A stretch of DNA of 64,000 bases, taken from NCBI RefSeq assembly GCF_039543565.1, contig NZ_BAABJZ010000006.1, positions 62,001 through 126,000 on the forward strand. The letters are read 5' to 3'. The notes below the pieces were generated by a model. It had not been told where the DNA came from and did not search any database. It was given only the letters and a program-made list of their open reading frames with translations. Numbering within the stretch: the first letter of the stretch is position 1; each line of letters begins with the position of its first letter. A program made the translations under genes and the position numbers. Shown piece after piece: positions 31,240 to 39,749 of this stretch. The DNA comes from Ferrimonas pelagia (lineage in GTDB: Bacteria; Pseudomonadota; Gammaproteobacteria; Enterobacterales; Shewanellaceae).

Positions 31240-32676
31240 ATGGGCTTAACCGCCGCCGGGATCGGTTCCGGCCTCGATATTAATGGCATCGTCAGCGCGC
31301 TGGTGGATGCCAGCTACGTGCCGCGTCAAGTGGCGCTGGATGTGCGCGAATCCAAGATCCAGACGGAGATCTCGGCCATCGGCACGCTGAAATCGGCGAT
31401 GAGCGATTTTCAGGAGAAGGTGGAGGAGCTGAAAGACGCGGCCACTTTTGATCAGCGTAAGGTGACCACCAGTAATAACGATTTCCTCACCGCCGAGGTG
31501 GAGAGTGAGGCGGTGCCGGGCACCTACAATGTGCAGGTGCAACAGTTGGCCGAAAGCCACAAGATCGCCAGTGCTGGTACGGTGGAGAGTGGTGAGGATA
31601 CGGTCGGCGAAGGCACCCTGACCTTTGCGCTGGGCGGTCGTGAAGACGACGACGGCAATTGGGTCGTGGAGCCGGACGCCGAGCGCAGCTTCAGCGTTGA
31701 TGTCGACGCCGACGATACCCTGGCGGACATTGCGGCCAAGATCAATGCGGCGGAAGACAATGCCGGGATCACCGCCACCGTGGTCAACGGTGCAGGTGGT
31801 CCGCAGCTGGTGTTTGCCTCGGAGAAGACCGGCCTAGAAAACTCGATGACCATCAGCGTTGAGGATACGGGTGATGGCAGTTTAGAGGGGGAGTTTGGTA
31901 GTGACAACATCAGCTCGGTGGTCGACCCACTAGATGCCAAGCTGTCCGTCGATGGGATCGCCATCAGATCGGCCAGCAACCAGGTGGACAATGCGGTACC
32001 TGGGCTGACCCTGAATCTGACCGAGGCCGACACCGCCACCGATACCGGTGAGATAAAAACCACCCGGGTCACCGTCGAACGGGATGTGGGTGCCGCCAAA
32101 AAATCGGTTGAAGCCTTTGTCGAGGCCTATAACGGCTTGCGAGAAACGCTGGATCAGCTCTCCAGCTACGACGCCGAAACTGAGGTGGCCGGCCCGCTGC
32201 AAGCGGACTCCATGCCACGCTCGATCGAGAGCCAGCTGCGCAATGTCATGGGCAGCAGTTACGATCTGGGCAATGGGATCAGCAAAGCCTTGTCGCAGTT
32301 TGGGGTCAGCTTTGACCGTTATGGCGCGCTGGAGATCGATGACGATCAGCTCGAAGAGGCGATCGAGCAGGATATGGCGGGCTTGACGGCGCTGTTCTCC
32401 GCCGAGGATGAAGGCCTGGCGTTTCGCATGTTTGATGTCACGGACATCTATGTGCAGACCGGCGGCTTGCTGGATGGGCGTAATGACACGCTGGAGAGCC
32501 AACAGCGCAGCCTGGAGAAGGAGCGGGAAACCCTCAATCTGCAGATGGCCGCGTACGAAGAGCGCATGTACAAGCAATACAATGCCATGGATCTGGTGGT
32601 GGCCAACCTCAACTCGCAAGGCAGTTACGTTGCCTCGACACTCAACAGCCTGCCGGGCTTGATCAAGCAGAGTTAA
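31240..32676 (+). CDS. fliD: Flagellar filament cap protein FliD
   Basis: A 478-residue hook-associated protein 2, the cap at which flagellin monomers are inserted. The N-terminus (GLTAAGIGSGLDINGIVSAL) and coiled-coil segment are the FliD_N signature; the C-terminal FliD_C region has SLEKERETLNLQMAAYEERMYKQY split over residues 420-450, then the typical tail (MDLVVANLNSQGSYVASTL). The middle domain (residues about 100-250) is acidic and variable as expected. RBS AAAGGA precedes ATG 31240. It lies between flaG and the fliT-like gene. Confidence 0.95.
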   Translation: MGLTAAGIGSGLDINGIVSALVDASYVPRQVALDVRESKIQTEISAIGTLKSAMSDFQEKVEELKDAATFDQRKVTTSNNDFLTAEVESEAVPGTYNVQVQQLAESHKIASAGTVESGEDTVGEGTLTFALGGREDDDGNWVVEPDAERSFSVDVDADDTLADIAAKINAAEDNAGITATVVNGAGGPQLVFASEKTGLENSMTISVEDTGDGSLEGEFGSDNISSVVDPLDAKLSVDGIAIRSASNQVDNAVPGLTLNLTEADTATDTGEIKTTRVTVERDVGAAKKSVEAFVEAYNGLRETLDQLSSYDAETEVAGPLQADSMPRSIESQLRNVMGSSYDLGNGISKALSQFGVSFDRYGALEIDDDQLEEAIEQDMAGLTALFSAEDEGLAFRMFDVTDIYVQTGGLLDGRNDTLESQQRSLEKERETLNLQMAAYEERMYKQYNAMDLVVANLNSQGSYVASTLNSLPGLIKQS

Positions 32677-32681
32677 CGATT

Positions 32682-33020
32682 ATGGATAGCCAAACCGACG
32701 CCGTGGTCCAACTGGGCGCGCTCAGCGCTCAGATCGACCAGTATCTGACCCAACTGGCCGACGGTGATGATGATACGCGGGATCAGGTGTTGCCCGAGCT
32801 GTTGACCACGCTGGATCAGCGCAAAGCCTGTTTGGTGGCTGTGGTGGGTACCGACAAGGGCCAGGATCCAGAATGGTTGAAATTTCAGCTGCAATTGACG
32901 CAATCGCTGGCCAAGCGCGCCCATGAACAGTTAATCGCACAACAACAGCGCCTCGGCGGTTACCGCAAGGGGCGAAAACAAGTTCTTCGATACCAACAAA
33001 TAGAAGCGGGAAAAGGATAG
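32682..33020 (+). CDS. FliT-like flagellar chaperone
   Basis: A 112-residue, largely helical, Gln-rich protein located exactly where Vibrio and Shewanella have the FliT/FlaI-type export chaperone, between fliD and fliS. Features visible are LLTTLDQRKACLVAVVG and FQLQLTQSLAKRAHEQLIAQQQR, and a basic tail. Such proteins bind the C-terminal tail of FliD. I rest the call mainly on size, helicity and position because primary sequence conservation in this family is weak. It starts five bases after fliD stop and its stop (33018-33020) abuts the fliS ATG. Confidence 0.7.
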   Translation: MDSQTDAVVQLGALSAQIDQYLTQLADGDDDTRDQVLPELLTTLDQRKACLVAVVGTDKGQDPEWLKFQLQLTQSLAKRAHEQLIAQQQRLGGYRKGRKQVLRYQQIEAGKG

Positions 33021-33422
33021 ATGAGAGGCTCACTGAAAGCGTACAACAAGGTCAACATCAGCAGTCAGGCGGCGGAGGCCAGCCCTCACCGGGTGGTGCA
33101 GATGTTGTTGGCGGGCAGCGTCGAGAAACTGCTGCGCGCCAGCTTGGCGATCGAGCAGGGCAACATTGCCCAGAAGGGCGAGCTGATCGGCCGTACCATT
33201 GAGATCATCGCGCACCTGCAGGCGGCGTTGGATTTTGTCCAAGGGGGCGAGATCGCGCAAAACCTGTCCGCCATGTATGACTACATGGTGCGTCGCCTTG
33301 GCGACGCCAATCGTGACAACGATAAGGCCGCGCTGATGGAGGTGGTCGATCTGCTTAAGACTCTTAAAGAGGGATGGGATGCCATCCCTGCCGAGCAGCA
33401 TCATATCCCCGCCGCCAGCTAA
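33021..33422 (+). CDS. fliS: Flagellin export chaperone FliS
   Basis: A 133-residue four-helix chaperone that keeps flagellin from polymerising before export. Family marks are the N-terminal AYNKVNISSQAAEASPHRVV, QMLLAGSVEKLLRA, QAALDFVQGGEIAQNLSAMY and YDYMVRRLGDANRDND. ATG 33021 follows directly after the stop of the FliT-like gene. It is the last gene of the flaG unit; a GC hairpin follows eight bases later. Confidence 0.95.
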   Translation: MRGSLKAYNKVNISSQAAEASPHRVVQMLLAGSVEKLLRASLAIEQGNIAQKGELIGRTIEIIAHLQAALDFVQGGEIAQNLSAMYDYMVRRLGDANRDNDKAALMEVVDLLKTLKEGWDAIPAEQHHIPAAS

Positions 33423-33430
33423 GCTGAGCC

Positions 33431-33453
33431 GAGCGGCCCGACTCGGGCCGCTC
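33431..33453 (+). terminator. Strong hairpin after fliS
   Basis: A perfect 10-bp GC stem (GAGCGGCCCG / CGGGCCGCTC) with an ACT loop, lacking a T run. It may terminate inefficiently or act as a 3' stability hairpin. Confidence 0.55.
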
Positions 33454-33551
33454 AACAGCCAATTAAAGTTCTCTCCCCGTTCAGTCGCTAACCAACGCAG
33501 TAAGCGATCTTTGAACTTTGTCTGATATTTCATCAGTAATTGACCTGCTTA

Positions 33552-33579
33552 TTGCGCCAATTCTGGCGCTGGTTACAAT
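33552..33579 (+). promoter_or_regulatory. Sigma-70-like promoter of flrA with palindrome in the spacer
   Basis: TTGCGC (33552-33557) and TACAAT (33574-33579) are 16 bases apart. The spacer holds the palindrome GCGCCA-ATTC-TGGCGC (33554-33569), and a second one, CTTAC-GTTAGT-GTAAG, lies at 33596-33611. No -24/-12 element is seen here, as expected for the top gene of the hierarchy. Confidence 0.5.
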
Positions 33580-33687
33580 GAAGCTACGCTAATGGCTTAC
33601 GTTAGTGTAAGTTATCGCCTTCCGCGACAATAACAACGAATAGAGTGACCCTTCGGGGCGATATCGCCGTACCCTGGTAGCGAACCC

Positions 33688-35115
33688 ATGCAGACAGAAC
33701 AACGCATTTTGCTCGTCGATAGTGACGTTTCCCGCCAGGAAAGGCTGGAGTATCTCCTCAATTTTTTGGGAGAGCAGGTTAAGCCGATTGCCATCGAGCA
33801 GTTGGAAGCCCACCTTAAAGCCGACCGCTACCGCGCGGTCCTGATCGGCAACCATCAACTGTCAGAAGGTGCATTACCTTTATTAAGCCGGTTTGATCGC
33901 CAGCCCATGTTGGCCATTGGCGCAACGGGTGTTCAGGCCACCAATCTGGTGGGCCAGCTGCAAGAACCGTTTGTGTACGGTGAGCTGACGGAGCTGTTGC
34001 ACTTTTGCCAAGTTTACCAGCGTGTCCGTCACGAAGTGGCGCCGACCAGCCCGAATCAAACTAAGTTGTTCCGCTCCCTGGTGGGGCGCAGTGACAGCAT
34101 TGCCCAAGTACGCCATCTGATCAGCCAAGTGGCGGCAACCGAGGCCAGTGTCTTGGTGACCGGCGAGTCCGGCACCGGCAAAGAGGTGGTCGCGCGTAAT
34201 ATCCACTACCTGTCCGCCCAGCGGGATGGGCCGTTTATCCCGGTCAACTGTGGCGCGATCCCAGCGGAGCTGCTGGAAAGTGAGCTGTTTGGCCATGAAA
34301 AGGGCGCATTCACTGGGGCGATCTCCACGCGTAAGGGGCGGTTTGAGCTGGCTGAGGGCGGCACCCTGTTTCTGGACGAGATCGGGGATATGCCCGCGCA
34401 CATGCAGGTTAAGATCCTGCGGGTGCTGCAGGAGCGCTGCTTTGAACGGGTGGGGGGCAGTAAGTCGATCAAGGCAAATGTGCGGATCGTGGCGGCAACT
34501 CACCGGGATCTGGAGCAGATGATCAGTGAAGGGCGTTTCCGCGAGGATCTGTTCTATCGCTTAAACGTGTTTCCCATTGAGATGCCGTCACTGCGCGATC
34601 GCTCGGATGATGTGCCGCTGTTGCTCAATGAGCTGGTGAGTCGGATCGAGGGCGAAGGTAAGGGCACGGTGCGCTTTACCCGCCGGGCGATCGATTCATT
34701 GGTGGCCCACCCTTGGTCGGGCAACGTGCGTGAGCTGTCCAACCTGGTTGAGCGGATGGTGATCCTGTGTCCGGGGGCCATGGTGGACGTGAACGATCTG
34801 CCGATGAAGTATCGCCATGTGGATGTGCCGGAGTTCACCGTTGACTACCCGGAAGAGGATCAGGAGCGTGATGCCTTGGCTGCGCTGTTCAATGGCGATG
34901 AGCCGGTCGAGATCCCAGAGCAGCGATTCTCCAACGAACTACCGGAAGATGGACTGAACCTGAAGGACATGTTGGCGGAGCTGGAGGTGGACATGATCCG
35001 CCAAGCGCTGGAGCAAAGTCAGTCGGTGGTGGCCCGGGCGGCCGAGTTGCTGGGAATGCGACGCACCACACTGGTTGAGAAGATGCGCAAATACGGCATG
35101 TCAAAAGAGGGCTGA
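33688..35115 (+). CDS. flrA: Master flagellar regulator FlrA (sigma-54 activator)
   Basis: A 475-residue FleQ/FlrA-type enhancer-binding protein that switches on class II flagellar genes. The N-terminal FleQ domain (residues 1-115) resembles a receiver but lacks the phosphoacceptor aspartate (VLIGNHQLSEG at the expected place), so activity is probably controlled by ligand (cyclic di-GMP is known for FleQ/FlrA) or FlhG. The AAA+ domain has Walker A GESGTGKE, the sigma-54-contacting loop GAFTGA and Walker B GTLFLDEIGDM. The C-terminal Fis-type helix-turn-helix is ARAAELLGMRRTTLVEKM. Confidence 0.95.
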   Translation: MQTEQRILLVDSDVSRQERLEYLLNFLGEQVKPIAIEQLEAHLKADRYRAVLIGNHQLSEGALPLLSRFDRQPMLAIGATGVQATNLVGQLQEPFVYGELTELLHFCQVYQRVRHEVAPTSPNQTKLFRSLVGRSDSIAQVRHLISQVAATEASVLVTGESGTGKEVVARNIHYLSAQRDGPFIPVNCGAIPAELLESELFGHEKGAFTGAISTRKGRFELAEGGTLFLDEIGDMPAHMQVKILRVLQERCFERVGGSKSIKANVRIVAATHRDLEQMISEGRFREDLFYRLNVFPIEMPSLRDRSDDVPLLLNELVSRIEGEGKGTVRFTRRAIDSLVAHPWSGNVRELSNLVERMVILCPGAMVDVNDLPMKYRHVDVPEFTVDYPEEDQERDALAALFNGDEPVEIPEQRFSNELPEDGLNLKDMLAELEVDMIRQALEQSQSVVARAAELLGMRRTTLVEKMRKYGMSKEG

Positions 35116-35127
35116 GTCACTTAGCTC

Positions 35128-35143
35128 TGGTATACTTCCTGCA
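35128..35143 (+). promoter_or_regulatory. Sigma-54 promoter upstream of flrB
   Basis: TGGTATACTTCCTGCA has the GG-N10-GC spacing of -24/-12 elements. It is 50 bases before flrB, in line with FlrA control of flrBC. The -24 half is imperfect (TGGTA, consensus TGGCA). Confidence 0.6.
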
Positions 35144-35193
35144 TAATGCGAGCCATCTGGCTGATAACAACGTTTTTTTGACAGGAAGTACCT

Positions 35194-36225
35194 ATGTCTC
35201 AGGGTGTGGCTGACGCTCCCTCTCCCACTGAGCAGCTGGCAACCAGTCGGCTGCATCATCTGATGCAGATCCTCCCCGCCGGCGTCCTGGTTCTGGACGA
35301 CGCAGGTACGGTTGTCGAAGCGAATCCGCAAGCCGTGGCGCTGCTGGGCGAGCCGTTGTTGGCGCAGCCTTGGCGCCAGGTGATCCAGCGGGCGTTTGCC
35401 CCCCGGGCCGACGACGGTCACGAGATCTCATTAAAGAATGGTCGCCGCGTTAAGCTGGCGACTCGGGCTTTGGATCCCGAGCCGGGCCAGCTGGTGATGC
35501 TGACCGATCTGACCGAAACCCGTCAGTTACAACGCAACCTGTCTCATTTGGAGCGTCTGTCCGCCTTGGGCAAGATGGCCGCCTCGCTGGCACATCAGGT
35601 GCGCACCCCCCTTTCGGCGGCGTTACTGTACGCCGCCAACCTCGGCAATGCCGAACTGGATGCGGCTGGCCGAACCCGTTTTCAGGGCAAATTAATGGAT
35701 CGACTGGCGGAACTGGAGCAGCGGATCAACGATCTGCTGTTGTTTGCCCGTGGCGGCAATCAGCAGCAGCTGGTGCCGGTGGCATTGAGTCAGCTGTGCA
35801 CGCGGTTGGAGCAAAGCTGTGAGGCGATGCTGAGTCAGCGCCAAGCGCAGTTGTTACTGCCGACGGCCGTAACCGGTCAGATCTGCGCCAATATCGACAC
35901 CTTAACCAGTGCCATGCAAAATCTGGTGGCGAATGCCCTCGAGGCAGGCGCCACGGCGGTGCAATTGCAGGTGGAGTTTCAAGGCGGCTTTGCCTTGCTG
36001 CAGCTGCTTGATAATGGCAGCGGCATGAGCCAGGAGGCGCAGGCCAAAGCACTGAGCCCGTTCTACACCACCAAAACCAATGGCACCGGACTGGGACTGG
36101 CTGTGGTTCAGTCGGTTTGTCGTGCCCATGGCGGTCGGTTAGAGCTCAATTCGGTGCCGGAGCAGGGCAGTTGTTTTACCTTGGTGATCCCACAAGCCCC
36201 ACAGACACAAGGAGAGGTGGTGTGA
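35194..36225 (+). CDS. flrB: Flagellar sensor kinase FlrB
   Basis: A 343-residue soluble histidine kinase without membrane helices. It has an N-terminal PAS-like segment (LPAGVLVLDDAGTVVEAN), the phosphorylation helix GKMAASLAHQVRTPLSA, and an ATPase domain with the N box (QNLVANALEAGATAV), G1 DNGSGMSQEAQ and G2 GTGLGLAVVQ. It should phosphorylate FlrC to activate class III genes, as in Vibrio. It overlaps flrC by four bases. The small track start is at ATG 35194 with AGGAAGT upstream. Confidence 0.94.
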   Translation: MSQGVADAPSPTEQLATSRLHHLMQILPAGVLVLDDAGTVVEANPQAVALLGEPLLAQPWRQVIQRAFAPRADDGHEISLKNGRRVKLATRALDPEPGQLVMLTDLTETRQLQRNLSHLERLSALGKMAASLAHQVRTPLSAALLYAANLGNAELDAAGRTRFQGKLMDRLAELEQRINDLLLFARGGNQQQLVPVALSQLCTRLEQSCEAMLSQRQAQLLLPTAVTGQICANIDTLTSAMQNLVANALEAGATAVQLQVEFQGGFALLQLLDNGSGMSQEAQAKALSPFYTTKTNGTGLGLAVVQSVCRAHGGRLELNSVPEQGSCFTLVIPQAPQTQGEVV

Positions 36226-37583
36226 GCAAACGTTGTATCTTGATCGTTGAGGATGATCTGGGCCTGCGCGAAGCCCTGGTCGATACCCTGCTGCTCGGAG
36301 GTTATCGAACCGTCGAGGCCGGCAACGGTGAGGAAGCGCTGTTGCAGCTGAAGAAGCATCCGGTGGATCTGATGATCTCCGATGTACAGATGACCGGGAT
36401 GGATGGCATGACCCTGCTCAAGACCCTGCGGGCGCAAGAGTGTCGACTGCCGATCCTGCTGATGACCGCGTATGGCAGCATCGACGCGGCGGTGGCCGCG
36501 ATGCGTCACGGTGCCAGCGATTATCTGGCTAAGCCGTTCGCCCCTCAGGTACTGCTGGATCAGATCAGCCGCTATCTGCAACCCGTCGATGAGACGCCCT
36601 CCGGACCTGTGGTGGGCGATCCGCACAGCGTGCAGCTGCTGGCGTTGGCAGAGCGGGTAGCCCGCGCGGACGCATCCGTGATGGTGCTCGGGCCCAGCGG
36701 CTCAGGCAAAGAGGTGTTAGCACGCTATATCCATGACAACTCTGCGCGCGCCGATCGACCCTTCGTCGCGCTTAACTGCGCCGCGATCCCGGAAAACATG
36801 CTTGAGGCCACCCTGTTTGGTTACGAAAAGGGCGCTTTCACCGGTGCGGTGCAGGCGTGTCCCGGCAAGTTTGAACAAGCCCAGAGTGGCACCATCTTGT
36901 TGGATGAGATCACCGAGATGGATCTGAACCTGCAGGCCAAGTTGCTGCGGGTGCTGCAAGAGCGTGAAGTCGAGCGTCTCGGTGGCCGCAAGACCATTCA
37001 ATTGGATGTGCGGATCCTGGCTACCTCCAACCGAGATCTGCGCGCGGCGGTCGAGCAGGGCCAGTTTCGCGAAGATCTGTTCTATCGCCTCAACGTCTTC
37101 CCGCTCAGCTGGCCGGCGCTGGCGGCGCGTCCCGGCGATATTTTGCCACTGGCGCGGTATCTGCTCGGGCGTCATGCCCGGCGCAGTCAACGGCCGGTGC
37201 CCAAGTTGACGGTCTGCGCCGAGCAGTTGCTGTTGCAGCATGATTGGCCGGGCAATGTGCGTGAGTTGGATAACGTGATGCAGCGAGGGTTGATCCTCTG
37301 TGCTGGGACTGAGCTCAGTCAGGTAGATCTGTTTATCGACGGCATGGGGCTGGCCCCGGTATGGGGGGGCGCTGCGCCTGCTGTGGAGGCAACCGAGCCG
37401 TCGAGTGAGGCGAATAATCTTGGCAGTGAGTTGAAATACAAAGAATTTCAGATCATTCTGGAGACTTTGACGCAATGCGGCGGCAGTCGAAAGGCTGTGG
37501 CAGAACAATTGGGCCTAAGCCCACGGACATTGCGATACAAACTCGCTAAAATGCGTGACGCGGGCATTGAAGTCCCAGCGTGA
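36222..37583 (+). CDS. flrC: Flagellar response regulator FlrC (sigma-54 activator)
   Basis: A 453-residue NtrC-type activator. I begin at GTG 36222, inside the flrB stop (GTGA), with AAGGAGAGG just upstream; the frame extends further 5' but only as antisense of flrB's end. The receiver domain has ILIVEDD and phosphoacceptor Asp54 (MISDVQMTGMDG). The AAA+ domain has GPSGSGKE, GAFTGA and ILLDEITEMD. The C-terminal HTH is KAVAEQLGLSPRTLRYKL. Phosphorylated FlrC should switch on the class III flagellar genes, which include hook and flagellin genes elsewhere. Confidence 0.95.
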   Translation: MSKRCILIVEDDLGLREALVDTLLLGGYRTVEAGNGEEALLQLKKHPVDLMISDVQMTGMDGMTLLKTLRAQECRLPILLMTAYGSIDAAVAAMRHGASDYLAKPFAPQVLLDQISRYLQPVDETPSGPVVGDPHSVQLLALAERVARADASVMVLGPSGSGKEVLARYIHDNSARADRPFVALNCAAIPENMLEATLFGYEKGAFTGAVQACPGKFEQAQSGTILLDEITEMDLNLQAKLLRVLQEREVERLGGRKTIQLDVRILATSNRDLRAAVEQGQFREDLFYRLNVFPLSWPALAARPGDILPLARYLLGRHARRSQRPVPKLTVCAEQLLLQHDWPGNVRELDNVMQRGLILCAGTELSQVDLFIDGMGLAPVWGGAAPAVEATEPSSEANNLGSELKYKEFQIILETLTQCGGSRKAVAEQLGLSPRTLRYKLAKMRDAGIEVPA

Positions 37584-37597
37584 TGATTTTGCTGCAA

Positions 37598-37614
37598 TTG
37601 GCAGACATATTGCA
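37598..37614 (+). promoter_or_regulatory. Sigma-54 promoter upstream of fliE
   Basis: TTGGCAGACATATTGCA matches consensus TGGCAC-N5-TTGCA except one base and has perfect GG-N10-GC spacing. It is 57 bases before fliE. Confidence 0.85.
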
Positions 37615-37670
37615 GTAAATTGGCGCTTAAGCACGATACCGTCAAAAAACTAACAGAGAAAACAACGGTT

Positions 37671-37988
37671 ATGGAAATCAGCAATACGTCACTACTCTCT
37701 GAAATGCAGAGTATGGCGCAGGATGCGGGAGTTGTTCCTGGCAATCTGACGCCGACCGTCCCCAAAGCCGATTTTGGCGATTTTCTCACCAATGCCATGG
37801 ATCACGTCAATGGGTTGCAGATGCAGTCCAATGATCTGGCAACCCGTCTTGAGTTAGGCGATACCCGGGTGAGCCTGGGTGATGCAATGATCGCAAAAGA
37901 AAAAGCTGGCGTGGCGTTCGAAGCGACGGTCCAGGTACGTAATAAGCTGGTCGAAGCTTACAAAGACATTATGAATATGCCGGTATAA
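37671..37988 (+). CDS. fliE: Flagellar hook-basal body protein FliE
   Basis: A 105-residue rod-MS ring junction protein. ATG 37671 is chosen over the open frame's start at 37620 because the shorter form fits the family (about 104 residues) and leaves room for the sigma-54 promoter. Family blocks are DFGDFLTNAMDHVNGLQMQ, LELGDTRVSLGDAMIAKEKA and FEATVQVRNKLVEAYKDIM. First gene of the fliEFGHIJ operon. Confidence 0.94.
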   Translation: MEISNTSLLSEMQSMAQDAGVVPGNLTPTVPKADFGDFLTNAMDHVNGLQMQSNDLATRLELGDTRVSLGDAMIAKEKAGVAFEATVQVRNKLVEAYKDIMNMPV

Positions 37989-38006
37989 CCGGCTTGAGGT
38001 GCTGTA

Positions 38007-39749
38007 GTGGCAGGGGCGAATTCGTCAACTGATCTGATGGTACAAGGCAGTACAGCACAGCTGCCCGCGACCGATACGGGCGCGGCTGGCGGTGGGATCG
38101 AAGAAAATAAATCCAGTCCGATCGCAAATCTTGCCAGCGTCGATGTCTTGCGGCAGATCACCCTGATCTTGGCGTTGGCGATCGCGTTGGCGCTCGGCGT
38201 GTTCGTTTGGATCTGGGCCCAGGAGCCCAACTATCGCCCGCTGGGCGCGATGGAGACCGACGAGCTGATCGAAACCTTGGATTATTTCGATCAGCAGAAG
38301 ATCAAATATGAACTCAACGGCAACGTGTTATCGGTGCCGGAGGAGCGTTTTTCCGAGATCCGGCTGCAGCTGACCCGAGCGGGTCTGGGCAGTGCGCGGC
38401 AGCAGGCCGATTTTCTTAATCAAGACAGCGGCTTTGGTGTCAGTCAGCGGATGGAGCAGGCGCGCCTGAAGCAAAGCCAGGAGCAGAATCTGGCGCGCGC
38501 GGTGGCCGAGTTGCGCAGCATCAGCCGGGCGCGGGTGATCTTGGCGCTGCCGGCCCAAAATGTGTTTGCCCGTCAGCAGCAGGAGCCCAGTGCGACCGTG
38601 GTGGTCACCCTTGGGCGGGGCACCGAGCTCAAGCAGTCGGAAGTCGATGCCGTGGTGGATATCGTGGCATCCGCGGTGCATGGCCTCAAGCCGGTTAAGG
38701 TGACGGTGACCGATCAACACGGCCGTCTGCTGCACTCAGGTAGCCAAGATGGGGTCTCGGCACAAACACGGCGTGAGCTGGAGCTGCAGACCAAGCAAGA
38801 GCAGCTGTTTCTGCGCAAGATCGACGCCATCTTGATCCCGGTCTTAGGCTTAGGCAAATACACCGCCCAGGTCGCGGTCAATATGGACTTCTCGGCTCGA
38901 GAGGAGACCTCGCGCCGCTTTAATCCAGATGCGTCAGTGCGCAGTGAAATGCTGGTCGAGGACAATCGTAATGGCGGTGGGCCGCTCGGCATTCCAGGGG
39001 CACTGACCAATCAGCCACCGATGGATTCCGAGATCCCGCAGCAGGTGGACGGCAGTGGCGCCAGCGAGCGTCTGGCCAGTGGCAGCAGCCGCAGCGAAGC
39101 GACCCGCAACTTTGAGTTGGACAGCACCGTCAGCCATACCCGGCAACAGGTGGGCGTGATCGATCGGGTCAGCCTGTCGGTGGCGGTCGATTATAAGCCG
39201 GTGACCCAGCCCGACGGCAGCAGTGTGATGCAACCCCGCAGCGAGGCCGAGCTGGCCAATATCCAGCGCCTGTTGCAGGGCAGCGTCGGCTTTAATGCCG
39301 GCCGCGGTGACATGCTGGAGGTGGTGTCGGTGCCCTTTGCCGATGAGCTTGCGTTGGATCCAATCAGCCTGCCCATGTACGAGCAGCCGTGGTTCTGGCG
39401 GGCGGTCAAGGCCGCGCTGGGCGGCATGATCATCCTGCTGATGTTCCTGTTTGTGGTGCGGCCGATGCTCAAGCGCCTGCTGTATCCTGATCAGGCCAAG
39501 CACGAGGCGGAGCTGAACAAGGCCAAATTCCAAAACGAGTTGGCGGAGCTGGAAGATCAGTACTCGGCCGATACCTTGGGCATGCTGACTCAGGAGAAGT
39601 CCGACTACAGCTATGCCGAGGATGGCTCTATCTTGCTGCCGGATCTGCGTAAAGACGACGACATGTTGCGGGCGATCCGCGCGTTGGTGGCCAATGAGCC
39701 GGAACTGTCGACCCAAGTGATTAAAAGTTGGTTAGAAGAAGATGTCTAA
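38007..39749 (+). CDS. fliF: MS-ring protein FliF
   Basis: A 580-residue inner-membrane ring protein, the base on which the motor and export gate are assembled. Two transmembrane helices are seen: near residues 52-72 (ITLILALAIALALGVFVWIW) and near 470. Between them lie the YscJ-like ring domains (LSVPEERFSEIRLQLTRAGL, SRARVILALPAQ). The C-terminal tail that binds FliG (EDQYSADTLGML and WLEEDV) is present. GTG 38007 has GAGGTG six bases upstream. It overlaps fliG by eight bases. Confidence 0.96.
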   Translation: MAGANSSTDLMVQGSTAQLPATDTGAAGGGIEENKSSPIANLASVDVLRQITLILALAIALALGVFVWIWAQEPNYRPLGAMETDELIETLDYFDQQKIKYELNGNVLSVPEERFSEIRLQLTRAGLGSARQQADFLNQDSGFGVSQRMEQARLKQSQEQNLARAVAELRSISRARVILALPAQNVFARQQQEPSATVVVTLGRGTELKQSEVDAVVDIVASAVHGLKPVKVTVTDQHGRLLHSGSQDGVSAQTRRELELQTKQEQLFLRKIDAILIPVLGLGKYTAQVAVNMDFSAREETSRRFNPDASVRSEMLVEDNRNGGGPLGIPGALTNQPPMDSEIPQQVDGSGASERLASGSSRSEATRNFELDSTVSHTRQQVGVIDRVSLSVAVDYKPVTQPDGSSVMQPRSEAELANIQRLLQGSVGFNAGRGDMLEVVSVPFADELALDPISLPMYEQPWFWRAVKAALGGMIILLMFLFVVRPMLKRLLYPDQAKHEAELNKAKFQNELAELEDQYSADTLGMLTQEKSDYSYAEDGSILLPDLRKDDDMLRAIRALVANEPELSTQVIKSWLEEDV

